DNA of 37,137 nucleotides from Candidatus Thorarchaeota archaeon (GCA_004376265.1 SOKL01000120.1:1-37137); one strand, 5' to 3'. Counted from the first letter of the stretch, positions 8,702 through 18,080 are shown. Numbers and translations are program-made. The notes: generated by a model from the letters alone, not told the origin.

Positions 8702-11700
8702 TCAATCGGAGTCCAAATCGACATCATTGTCTAACGGATATACTGGAAGGATGTACTCGTCCTCAATTGCCTTCATAACCCGAATATAGACATCATCTCC
8801 TGATACTTCAGTGGAAGCCAATAAACGGATCAATCTAGCAAGATTGAATGTACCATCCTTTTCTTCCAATGGGATTGCCTTCTCAATGAACCTCAATGGT
8901 TTGGGAAACTTCTTCTCACCAATCTGATAGCTCCTGACAAGAATTCCGTCCATAAGGTCATCAAACAACCATTCGAGTGTCTTGCTTGTCTTAGCATCAA
9001 TAATCTGTGCACTAAGCAAAGCCAAAGAGTCGTCAAGCATCATTCCGATTGCACGAGCGTACGCAACCATTTTCATTTCCTGTTCGACAGACGGTGGTGT
9101 CATATTCATGAATGCACAGATAAGATTGTCAGTTGGTACAGTGCGAATCACTTCGGAAATCGGAATCAGAGTATAAGTGTCAGATTTTCCACTGGTTTCA
9201 AACTCTTTTCTGAAATGCATGATAGCTGTGATGAACGCAGAGAGTATTCCTTCCTCAAAACCACCTTTGAACACTTTTGAGTAAATGGGAACTCCACTCA
9301 GTTTGTGAAGGACAAGGAATCCAAGAATGTTATTCGCATCATTGAATCTATTTTTAATAGACACGGCGGTTGTATGTTTCTCTCGTCTTCTTCTTGAACG
9401 AACTCTTTGTCCTGTAACTGCGGCTATTGCTACAGTCGCGACGAGTCCAATTTGCCCCGAGAACGTAAGTAGAGTCTCCATCGTTCGTCTATTTACATCA
9501 ATCTGAGGATCGAGAGTTGAGCTGAAATCATGAACCATTTCGTGATTATCTTTCTCAATTGATATCCTGACAGTGTGTGTTTCACTATCAGCGCTAGGCA
9601 TTAGAAAAGTTGCTGAATAATTACCATCACGTGTTTCGTTCATCAAAGTATCAAAATAGAGAAAATTGCCAGGACGATAGATCGCAATAGTGACGTTAGC
9701 GCCAGACACATTTTTTCCCGTATCTGATTCAACTATCTGGACCTCGATTGTAAATGGTGCTAGCTCCAGACCACCAAGTGAAGAGATGGAACCCACTATT
9801 ACTTCAACGTCATTCACCAGGAATGAGAGGACATGAGTTTGATTCTCGTATCCTACTTTTGAGAATGTGATTCGAATACTGTAGTCCCTTGAAGCCAGCG
9901 GCTCTAATGTTAGATTGTAATGACCATTTCCAGTGTTCCTAACTGTTGCCCATTCTGATCCTTCTTCTGTTGTTTCTACTGTAGCTGCATCTATGCCTGA
10001 ACCATTGTAAGACATTGCATAGAAGTAATCAAAGCTGTACTGTCTACCATAAATTAGGGGGGTCAGTGGACCAGTTGGAGTTTCAAGAGTTGTTAGGAAA
10101 TGAGACTTGATTGTTATCACCAGAGGGACAGTCTCAAAGTAGGGAGCTGTGGAAACAACATATATTTTGAAATTTCCCGCTCCTACCAGAGCAGTGTCAA
10201 AATCAGCTTGCCACCAATTCTTCACAACATCTGGAGTGAATTCAATGTCAGTTCCAGACCAGTTACCAACAACTTGGGCTCCGTTATTCATTAGAAATTG
10301 ACCATTTTCTGCGTCCAAGAATCTTAAGTAAACTGTGACAGGTTGACCGACAACAGTCTCAAGAGTGTTTGAGAAGACTGACTCCAGAACTGCAGTGTGA
10401 TGCAATGCAAAGTCTTTGGAACCGAATGCGAGCTCAGTACCATTTGACCACATAAAACTCACACCCCATACTCCTGCTGTTGTGTTTGTGGGTCCAAAGA
10501 TAACAGGAGAGCTGCTCGCATTACCAACTCCTCCTGTTGTCAAGGTTTCTGCCCAGACTGTGCTGTTTGGTAAAGTCCATGTGAAATTAACCGGATTTGA
10601 TAGAATGGGTGTTTCAGTAGCTGTTCCAAGAGAAACATCAAGTCTCCCTGAATCAAAGCTATGAAAGATGCTCTCATTAACCCAATCCAATGAACCTGAA
10701 TCATAGCGTTCAACCTCAGCTGATGTTGCATAATTAGGTGCATCACCTGTCAGCTTCCACCAACCTAAGCGATCTAGGAGAAGAATCTCTGGAATGGTTA
10801 TTAATCCAGATTGGATTGTACTGCTAGATGTAACGTCACTCAAGAATGGGTCAAAAACTGTAATATTCTGCCAGTCACTTGCGTGGATGATCCTAAGTGT
10901 GAGATCTTCATATACTCCTAAAAATCCTAGATAGGTGTACATCTCTAAATTGCCGCTCTTACCAGATTCAATCGTGTAAGCTACTCCTTGTTCCAATATA
11001 TCAGTGGTCCAACTCGAATTGAGGAATCGATGATTCAAGAGTCGCGCATTATAATCGAAAGATACACTTGTATTGGAAGTTATTGAAAAGTCAAGGGAGC
11101 TTATGTCCCAGTAACTTTGATTCACTATCTGACCGAATCCAACACCATTAGAACCTATCATTGCTGTTGTTGAACCAATGACTGAGAACTCTAACGACAC
11201 CTCATCACAATCGGGAGGCGATTCTGCTACTAGTGAAATGTCATCAATATAGACCTTGATGTATTGAGTATTGGTTGCTTCATCCGGAAAACCATCCAAG
11301 TCATAGTCATTATCGCCATCGACTACCAGTGTGTTGTTAATGACTAGTCCAATCATGAACGTAGTCAAACCAGGAGAAACATTAACAGTGATCGGTATTT
11401 GTCCTGTTGAAAACCATGTACCTCTTTCAGATAAAGAAGGCAAATCAATGTTATAGACAGATTCGTCATCGATTAATACCTGAAGTGAAAAATCCCCACT
11501 GAAACTTGGATTCAGGAGACCCTGCAAGTAGAGATATTCGAAACTTAGAAGAAATTTGTCAGTGTGAGGAGTTATGTCAATCGTCTGATTCCAAAAAACA
11601 GTTGTATCAGCATAATGTGTGTATATGTGGTTAGGATTATTTGTCACCTCAGCTTGATTCTGAACAGAAATATAGTATCTACCGCTGTCCTCATATGAGA

Positions 11701-12247
11701 CCATTTGATTCTGGTCAAGATCTGAATTATAACTAATTGCAGACCATCCGAATGGATAACTCTCTAGGGTGCCATTTGGATTCAGAGTATAGCCAGCGAT
11801 GCCTCTATCAAATGTGCCATTCACAACATACATCTTTTCAAGATTCCAGACATCAACTTCTGCGCTACTTGCCACCCAATTGTGTTCAGTGTCAATTGTT
11901 AGAATCTGTTCCGTGTTTGTTGCTGTGTCAGTACGTGCAGAAACATTGCCGGTTTCGACGTATCCACTCTGTTCAACAATAACAGGATTCAGTGTACCTG
12001 ATGCTGGGACGGGTACAGGTGCATCAGATAGTGACCAAATTTCAGGGACTGATACAATGGGAGATTCAATTCTGTCTGTTTCCGGTAGAAATATAGGGTT
12101 ACTTGAGTCAAGCAAAAGAATATCTTCAAATGAATTAGATTCCGTCGAGAATTGCATCGAGAAGTGAGTAATCGGAAATACAATAAGAAGCAAAAGAAGA
12201 ATACTAATATTTTGGTATTTCCTTGTTTCCATCCTCATAACTTCCAA
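8702..12247 (-). CDS. Large cell-surface type I membrane protein with longin/roadblock-like cytoplasmic domain (paralogue 2)
   Basis: N-term 'ISILLLLLIVFPITHFS'; ectodomain co-linear with the neighbouring gene; TM 'QIGLVATVAIAAVTGQRVRSRRRR'; cytosolic 'ILGFLVLHKLSGVPIYSKVFKGGFEEGILSAFITAIMHFRKEFE'. Confidence 0.85.
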   Translation of the reverse strand: MEVMRMETRKYQNISILLLLLIVFPITHFSMQFSTESNSFEDILLLDSSNPIFLPETDRIESPIVSVPEIWSLSDAPVPVPASGTLNPVIVEQSGYVETGNVSARTDTATNTEQILTIDTEHNWVASSAEVDVWNLEKMYVVNGTFDRGIAGYTLNPNGTLESYPFGWSAISYNSDLDQNQMVSYEDSGRYYISVQNQAEVTNNPNHIYTHYADTTVFWNQTIDITPHTDKFLLSFEYLYLQGLLNPSFSGDFSLQVLIDDESVYNIDLPSLSERGTWFSTGQIPITVNVSPGLTTFMIGLVINNTLVVDGDNDYDLDGFPDEATNTQYIKVYIDDISLVAESPPDCDEVSLEFSVIGSTTAMIGSNGVGFGQIVNQSYWDISSLDFSITSNTSVSFDYNARLLNHRFLNSSWTTDILEQGVAYTIESGKSGNLEMYTYLGFLGVYEDLTLRIIHASDWQNITVFDPFLSDVTSSSTIQSGLITIPEILLLDRLGWWKLTGDAPNYATSAEVERYDSGSLDWVNESIFHSFDSGRLDVSLGTATETPILSNPVNFTWTLPNSTVWAETLTTGGVGNASSSPVIFGPTNTTAGVWGVSFMWSNGTELAFGSKDFALHHTAVLESVFSNTLETVVGQPVTVYLRFLDAENGQFLMNNGAQVVGNWSGTDIEFTPDVVKNWWQADFDTALVGAGNFKIYVVSTAPYFETVPLVITIKSHFLTTLETPTGPLTPLIYGRQYSFDYFYAMSYNGSGIDAATVETTEEGSEWATVRNTGNGHYNLTLEPLASRDYSIRITFSKVGYENQTHVLSFLVNDVEVIVGSISSLGGLELAPFTIEVQIVESDTGKNVSGANVTIAIYRPGNFLYFDTLMNETRDGNYSATFLMPSADSETHTVRISIEKDNHEMVHDFSSTLDPQIDVNRRTMETLLTFSGQIGLVATVAIAAVTGQRVRSRRRREKHTTAVSIKNRFNDANNILGFLVLHKLSGVPIYSKVFKGGFEEGILSAFITAIMHFRKEFETSGKSDTYTLIPISEVIRTVPTDNLICAFMNMTPPSVEQEMKMVAYARAIGMMLDDSLALLSAQIIDAKTSKTLEWLFDDLMDGILVRSYQIGEKKFPKPLRFIEKAIPLEEKDGTFNLARLIRLLASTEVSGDDVYIRVMKAIEDEYILPVYPLDNDVDLDSD

Positions 12248-12334
12248 GAGCTGTCAAGGATATGTCAAATGTAGATATGGGGCTTTGAATGGTGAATATA
12301 ATATTAGTTCAGATGTAGTGTGACAAACTAGACC

Positions 12335-13147
12335 TCAATCACCATTGGTAATAATTCTGCCTTGAGCAATGACATCATGCTTGTGGATACTCTCGAGTGA
12401 ACGTGCTTCTGCAAACATCTCAAGGTCTCGGTCCAGATACTTTTCTTTCGCACGTTGTAAGATGTTACGACAAACATCTTCGACAAGCAGTGGGTTGTCA
12501 TGCATAGCTTTTGTAACATGCACTTCATCCTCTAGTTTGAGAAGCGAGTATGTCTTGCTAGAGAATGAATTCTCAATGATCTCAATCATTGTTCCATAAG
12601 TTGGGATTTCATCAATCTCACCGACAACACGTAATCTTCCAATGGCTCGCTGAATGTGAGTGAGTCCCTTATTGTTCGCCATGCAATGAGGGCAGACTGT
12701 ATTCCCAATTACCTTCAGTTCCACTTCATGCATGAATGGTTTGTCTTTTTCCATTGTTGTTAATGCTGTGACATCACAGACTTCCCAAGTTCTTTTTCTG
12801 GATATAGGAGTATGACTCTCGTAACCAAACTCAAATTCAAACTTGACTTCACCCCGTTTGAAACTATGCTTCTTTGAAAGACCCTCTAGTATCCGCATCT
12901 GGATATGTTCAACTGACGAATGAACTCTGAACTGGTCACTGAGTTCCTCAGTCATGGATTCCACAAGTCGTGACATATGCACGCCTTTCAATTCCGCAGA
13001 GAGGTCAATGGTGATGTCAACCTTCGGAAGTATGTGATGCCTGACACCACTACGTTCAGTGATCACGAATGTCTTGAGATTCTTAACACCGACTTTACTA
13101 AGTTGAATTCTGTGTTTGGGCTGTTCATTCTGAGTGTCAAAGACCAA
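12335..13147 (-). CDS. mptA: GTP cyclohydrolase MptA/FolE2 family (TTG start)
   Basis: 'KVGVKNLKTFVI...', 'KGVHMSRLVESMTE', 'VIGNTVCPHCMANNKGLTHIQR' typical of MptA-type cyclohydrolases. Confidence 0.88.
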   Translation of the reverse strand: MVFDTQNEQPKHRIQLSKVGVKNLKTFVITERSGVRHHILPKVDITIDLSAELKGVHMSRLVESMTEELSDQFRVHSSVEHIQMRILEGLSKKHSFKRGEVKFEFEFGYESHTPISRKRTWEVCDVTALTTMEKDKPFMHEVELKVIGNTVCPHCMANNKGLTHIQRAIGRLRVVGEIDEIPTYGTMIEIIENSFSSKTYSLLKLEDEVHVTKAMHDNPLLVEDVCRNILQRAKEKYLDRDLEMFAEARSLESIHKHDVIAQGRIITNGD

Positions 13148-13179
13148 ATTATACGCCTCTCAGTTGTCAAGGGATGGCA

Positions 13180-13629
13180 CTATCGTTTGTAGCAACCCGT
13201 GTTACCTTCGCTCTCACTCACACAGACCTTTACACCAAAATCTTTGGGAAAGTCTAGATTTTTTAAGATATGTTGAGCGAGTAGTTCGGCTGTAGTGGCT
13301 TTTGTTGGAATTATCACACAGTCTTCCTCAGGGAAGACATACCTTTTCTCGCCAACATGCACTTCGATGAATTCATCTGATTTGGAAACTTTGATGGTTT
13401 CAGAATCTCTAGGAAGCAAGACCTGATGGTCCAAGGTTTTGCAAATCTTGATAGCTTTTGATTTCACCTCTCTGAAATCGTAAACCATACCATCATCATT
13501 CAACGGGCCTGTGAGCTTTATCCTTAGTGAATAGTTATGCCCATGAAGCTTCTCTACCTCGTCCTCACTCTTTAGAAAATGAGACGCGCTAAAGTGCATT
13601 CGTTGGTCCTGTACACGCACGCTATGCAT
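13180..13629 (-). CDS. 6-pyruvoyl-tetrahydropterin synthase (PTPS/QueD) family protein, EX2HGH variant
   Basis: 'MHFSASHFLKSEDEVEKLHGHNYSLRI', 'TLDHQVLLP', 'VCVSESEGNTGCYKR'. Confidence 0.9.
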   Translation of the reverse strand: MHSVRVQDQRMHFSASHFLKSEDEVEKLHGHNYSLRIKLTGPLNDDGMVYDFREVKSKAIKICKTLDHQVLLPRDSETIKVSKSDEFIEVHVGEKRYVFPEEDCVIIPTKATTAELLAQHILKNLDFPKDFGVKVCVSESEGNTGCYKR

Positions 13630-13692
13630 TTGAATGCCTCCAGGTACAGGCCAAGCTATGAAGAGGTTGCATGTAAAACTGTCGGAAGTGCA

Positions 13693-15483
13693 CTATTGAT
13701 TATTTCCTCTCTGATGTTCAAAGGCTTCAATCAGTTCATCGACCGATGTTGCTTGTGTGGGGTTCTTATCATCACGCCAGCGACCAGTAAATCTTGGAAA
13801 ACGTATTGCAAGTCCTTTATCCTTCAGGTACTGTTTTCCAGCTGGATGGGTAGGACTTTCTGTTATCTCATCACCAAGCACTTCGATCACCTCGATGGGC
13901 TCGAACCAAACGTCCGCCTTAATATCCGAGATAACTTTAGCATGTTTTGAGTCAATCTTGTGATGGTCAAGCCGCTCCTTGAACTCGACCAATATATCAT
14001 CAGTAAAACCAGTTCCGATCTTACATACTGTGGGGAATGTATCATCATTATGATCATAGACTGATGCAAGAAATGCACCGTAGAGCCCAGTTCTTTTTCC
14101 GCGACCGTGAATTGCACCAACTAATACCAAATCCATAGAATCTGCGAAACCCTCGGTATAAGATGCCTTCAATTTGATCCAGAGCCAGCTTCTAGAACCA
14201 GCTTGATAGGTCGATTCTTTGTGAACAGACTTAGCTATCACACCTTCATGACCGGTGCTGATAGCTTCTTCGAATATCTCTTGAAGCTGTTCCGGATCCT
14301 CTGTTAACTCAGCAACTGTGAGATGAACGTATTTAGTGACCTGAATAGTTTTCTCTATCAGTGCTCGTCGTTTTAACATAGGATGTGATGTGACGTCCTC
14401 ACCATTGAGAAACAGAATATCAAAGAAGTAGATGGCAACAGGAACTTCCTTTCTCGTAGCCTCGATGTCGGTCTTTCGTCTTCGCCGCATTAATTCTTGG
14501 AAAGGACGCATCTTGCCGGTAGCTGGGTCTATTGCAACACATTCACACTCCATAACACAAGTATCGGCTTTCACGTGTTCTAGGACCAAATCTACAACAT
14601 CAGGGTATTGTGATGTAATAACCTCTTGTCGCCGTGAGTAGAGAACAACCTCATCACCATTCTTGTGAACCTGAATCCGCTCCCCATCGTACTTATTCTC
14701 AACTAGTGCCTTCCCACCGGTTTTTTCAATTATCTCGGAAGCACTTGACAGCTTCTTTGCAGCCATCATTCGAATGGGAATTCCCACTTCAGTCTTTATC
14801 GACCTCACAGAATCGATTCCTTGGTTAGCGAGTACTGAAGCCACATGACTCAGATCACTACAGACATTGAACGCATTTTCAATCTCGCTTCTTGCATCCC
14901 GATTGCCGGTGAAAGCAGTTGACAATGCATCAATGATTCCCATGTTACCAAAACCAAGTCGGAGAGACCCCGTCACTGTCCTGAGAATGTATCGTGCTTC
15001 TACCGGCTCCGCATCAGTGAGAAGGCCGACTAGTCTGGAAACCTTGATCTTATTACTCCCGGGTCCTGATACTTTCGAAGTCTGGTTCAAGGTCTCGTAT
15101 ACCGTGAAGACTGTCAGGTCCTCCGCGAACAAAGTAGCTTGGGCGCTTTCCTGCAATAGTTGCTCTCCTGCGCTCCCAATATCTCCCGCTTTCTGCAACG
15201 TCTTCTGGACATCACTCTCGGAAACAGAAGCAGCTGAAGCCACTACTTGGACTGCCATTTTCTCCGCGATTCCTATCTCTGGTTGGCTCTTCCAGTCAGG
15301 ATGCAATTTACCCATGGTCAGAGATATTATACGTTCTATCTCTGACGGGTCGACCTTTTCTAGCAGCTCTGAGAATAATTGGATTTTATCAAGAGTGCCA
15401 CTCGTTGTCTCGATCGTGTCATAAGCTTGAGCTAACGTCGCGTATAGCAAGAATTCACGCTCAGAGTCAAAGGCGCACCACAT
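13693..15483 (-). CDS. lig: ATP-dependent DNA ligase (start may be TTG at 15450, '(M)LYATLAQAYDTIE')
   Basis: Nucleotidyltransferase motif 'ALVENKYDGERIQVHKNGDEVVLYSRR'; 'HEGVIAKSVHKESTYQAGSRSWLWIKLK'; OB-fold C-terminus. Confidence 0.95.
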   Translation of the reverse strand: MWCAFDSEREFLLYATLAQAYDTIETTSGTLDKIQLFSELLEKVDPSEIERIISLTMGKLHPDWKSQPEIGIAEKMAVQVVASAASVSESDVQKTLQKAGDIGSAGEQLLQESAQATLFAEDLTVFTVYETLNQTSKVSGPGSNKIKVSRLVGLLTDAEPVEARYILRTVTGSLRLGFGNMGIIDALSTAFTGNRDARSEIENAFNVCSDLSHVASVLANQGIDSVRSIKTEVGIPIRMMAAKKLSSASEIIEKTGGKALVENKYDGERIQVHKNGDEVVLYSRRQEVITSQYPDVVDLVLEHVKADTCVMECECVAIDPATGKMRPFQELMRRRRKTDIEATRKEVPVAIYFFDILFLNGEDVTSHPMLKRRALIEKTIQVTKYVHLTVAELTEDPEQLQEIFEEAISTGHEGVIAKSVHKESTYQAGSRSWLWIKLKASYTEGFADSMDLVLVGAIHGRGKRTGLYGAFLASVYDHNDDTFPTVCKIGTGFTDDILVEFKERLDHHKIDSKHAKVISDIKADVWFEPIEVIEVLGDEITESPTHPAGKQYLKDKGLAIRFPRFTGRWRDDKNPTQATSVDELIEAFEHQRGNNQ

Positions 15484-15484
15484 G

Positions 15485-15495
15485 CTTTATAAACT
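15485..15495 (+). promoter_or_regulatory. Probable TATA box for rps17e
   Basis: 'CTTTATAAACT' in the divergent lig/rps17e intergenic region, ~50 bp upstream of the TTG start at 15542. Confidence 0.5.
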
Positions 15496-15541
15496 CAGTC
15501 TGGAGCACACCGGCATTCACAGATAATTCGGTGAGTTAGAA

Positions 15542-15790
15542 TTGGGTAGTGTAAGACCTCGATACATTAAGAATGCGGCAAAGAACCTGCTGGCTCTTTA
15601 CCCGGACACATTTACAGATGATTTTGAAACCAACAAGAGATTGGTAGAACAACTCACTGACGTCATGACAAAGAAGGTCCGTAATCGCATTGCAGGTTAC
15701 GTGGTTGGACTAATTAAGATTGGAGTCGCCAGGGCAAAGGCTGAAGCTCAAGAGCCTGGGGAAGAAGTCACTGATGATATGGAGATGTAA
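15542..15790 (+). CDS. rps17e: 30S ribosomal protein S17e (TTG start)
   Basis: 'GSVRPRYIKNAAKNLLALYPDTFTDDFETNKRLVEQLTDVMTKKVRNRIAGYVVGLIK' matches the S17e pattern. Confidence 0.93.
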   Translation: MGSVRPRYIKNAAKNLLALYPDTFTDDFETNKRLVEQLTDVMTKKVRNRIAGYVVGLIKIGVARAKAEAQEPGEEVTDDMEM

Positions 15791-15864
15791 ATTTCCTAGT
15801 TCCAATCCTCTCATTCATTACTCCACAGTACCTCAAAGGTATCATAAGGAGGAGCACATAATCA

Positions 15865-16908
15865 TTGAATATGAAGGATTGGCAAAACCTGATCATGTAT
15901 GGTGATTGTCTTGATGCCATCAGGAGTTACCGAGAGATGCTCAGTGGACAGGTTCGTCTAATCTATATTGATCCACCTTTCTTCTCGGGAACTGATTATA
16001 CCCTAAAATCACGTTCAGGCGCAGATAGAAAATCAGCAGGAGTTCTGAGAGAAAAGGAAACATACAGCGATAAGTGGGAAGGAGGTCTCGAAGAATATCT
16101 CGAGTTCATGAGGGTCAGACTCGAGGCAATGAAACCATTACTCAAAGAAGATGGGTCTCTTTGGGTTCATGTTGACGGGCATGTTTCACACTATATCAAA
16201 GTAATTCTCGATGAGATATTCGGATATTCCAATTTCGTTAATGAGATAGTGTGGAAACGTACAAACAGTCCGAAAGCCCAGAGCAAGGGATTCGGTAGTC
16301 AACATGATGTCATCCTTCTCTTTGCTGCAAATGCATCAAAGTTCAGAACAAATCAAGTCTATAGAGATCATGACGAGAAATCTCGGAAACCATATAGCTA
16401 TGAAGACGACAAGGGTAAGTTCAGACTTATTGAAATTGAAGCGCAGGGTATCCAGAGAACGGAGGGGCGAAAGCAATTTGAGTGGAGAGGGAGGAGAGCT
16501 CCCTATCTCTACCGAAAGGAAACACTAGATGATTGGTGGAATATGAATCTCATCTACAAAAGCAAGAATGGAAGATACACAAAGAAACAGTATCTTTCAA
16601 ATGTACCAGGCATTGTGGTTTCTGATTTGTGGATTGATATTCCTCCGGTTCAAGGTCTGTCAAAGGAGAATACTGGGTTCCTAACTCAGAAACCAGAATC
16701 GTTACTAGAAAGGGTCATTGAATCAGCCACAGATCCAGGAGATCTTGTTGTGGATTTCTTTGCTGGGTCCGGAACAACAGCTGTAGCAGCAATGGCCACT
16801 AATCGACGCTGGATTCTTTGTGATTCATCTGAAGCTGCAATCACGGTCGCAAAAGAGAGGATTGAGAGAACCTATAGGTCTGTTTCTTATTCCCTAGTTA
16901 AAGTATGA
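15865..16908 (+). CDS. Site-specific DNA methyltransferase (beta-type N6-adenine/N4-cytosine)
   Basis: 'RLIYIDPPFFSGTDYTL' (motif IV DPPF) precedes 'PGDLVVDFFAGSGTTAVAA' (motif I); 'TQKPESLLERVI'. GGAGG upstream. Confidence 0.92.
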   Translation: MNMKDWQNLIMYGDCLDAIRSYREMLSGQVRLIYIDPPFFSGTDYTLKSRSGADRKSAGVLREKETYSDKWEGGLEEYLEFMRVRLEAMKPLLKEDGSLWVHVDGHVSHYIKVILDEIFGYSNFVNEIVWKRTNSPKAQSKGFGSQHDVILLFAANASKFRTNQVYRDHDEKSRKPYSYEDDKGKFRLIEIEAQGIQRTEGRKQFEWRGRRAPYLYRKETLDDWWNMNLIYKSKNGRYTKKQYLSNVPGIVVSDLWIDIPPVQGLSKENTGFLTQKPESLLERVIESATDPGDLVVDFFAGSGTTAVAAMATNRRWILCDSSEAAITVAKERIERTYRSVSYSLVKV

Positions 16909-16911
16909 TAC

Positions 16912-18021
16912 TCAGTCCATCCAAATCGGTTCGTGAGAATCAGTCGTTTCAACGAAGACATCTCCCATTGCATTATTGTCCCATCTTTTAATGACGAAAT
17001 AGATAATGACTCCTATAACAAACGCAGCGATGAAGGGAATATAGATTAACACATAGAAAAGGTAAGGAGAGTACGGAATGCTAACTGAAACTGTCACGAA
17101 CAACAAAGTAAGTCCGATCAGTATTGTAGCTATCATACTTATACCCAATCTACGAGCACCACGTCTTTTCTTCTCCCATTCTCGCAAGCCCCAGATGACA
17201 GACTGCATTTCTTCTTCATCTAGAGGAGAACCTCTTTCAACTTCCACCTTTGCTACCTGAGGATGCATACCATAGACTTCCGCGACTCGCAAAAATACTG
17301 ATTCATGTCGCCAAAATGCACCTTTAATCATAAAGGCAAGGAAGAATGGAATGAAGAAGTAAGGCATGAGGGAAGAAAGAAGGCTGATTATCATTAAGGG
17401 CCCATAATATTCTATCATTGAAATTGTGGATATTAAAAGCGGAACCAGAAACAATGCAGAGAGATTTGTGAGAATCAAGAGTAAAACAAGCGAGCCCATG
17501 TAATCACCGAACCAGCGATTTCGTGGAATCCTCGCCAGATGGAACGCAAGCAGAACCTCACCAGCCTCTGGGCGATCCAACATCAATTCCAACATGGGCT
17601 CTGAAAGTATGACCGCAACAAAAACCGGATTGAATGTGGATGTGATGAATGCGTCACTACTGTGACGAATCCATACTTGTGCGTTGGAGGGAATTAGGAT
17701 TTTTTGATGGACTCGACCGATTAGTTCGAGAAATGCAGGATTAGTTGACGGATTCTTGAACCGGAAATTTAGAATCAGTAAGAACACGAAATGAGTTATT
17801 GTTCCCACAAGGAGCATCAATAATAGTGAAATTAACCAGTTTGTGGATAGAATTGAAAAACCAAAGTAGAGGAAAAGGAATCCTGAGAGAGGCAGAGCTA
17901 CAAGCAATGTGGCAATCGCAAGGCCTCCTCTAGAGATCAAAGCAACTCTTGTGCCAAACAATCTAACTAAACGATTCGACCTCTGGCTCATCTCGCCACC
18001 TGTTTGCAACTCTTGTTCCAA
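16912..18021 (-). CDS. M48/HtpX-like polytopic membrane protein lacking the zinc-binding motif (putative pseudopeptidase)
   Basis: HtpX-like topology and 'SSDAFITSTFNPVFVAVILSEPMLELMLDRPEAGEVLLAFHLARIPRNRW', resembling '...NAFa...vvvtegLLelL...eaVLAHELaHI'. Confidence 0.6.
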   Translation of the reverse strand: MEQELQTGGEMSQRSNRLVRLFGTRVALISRGGLAIATLLVALPLSGFLFLYFGFSILSTNWLISLLLMLLVGTITHFVFLLILNFRFKNPSTNPAFLELIGRVHQKILIPSNAQVWIRHSSDAFITSTFNPVFVAVILSEPMLELMLDRPEAGEVLLAFHLARIPRNRWFGDYMGSLVLLLILTNLSALFLVPLLISTISMIEYYGPLMIISLLSSLMPYFFIPFFLAFMIKGAFWRHESVFLRVAEVYGMHPQVAKVEVERGSPLDEEEMQSVIWGLREWEKKRRGARRLGISMIATILIGLTLLFVTVSVSIPYSPYLFYVLIYIPFIAAFVIGVIIYFVIKRWDNNAMGDVFVETTDSHEPIWMD

Positions 18022-18080
18022 GCGTTATAACTTATCGGTCCAAGCAGAAACCTATTGAGATAGTGGAACGTCAACCCCGT

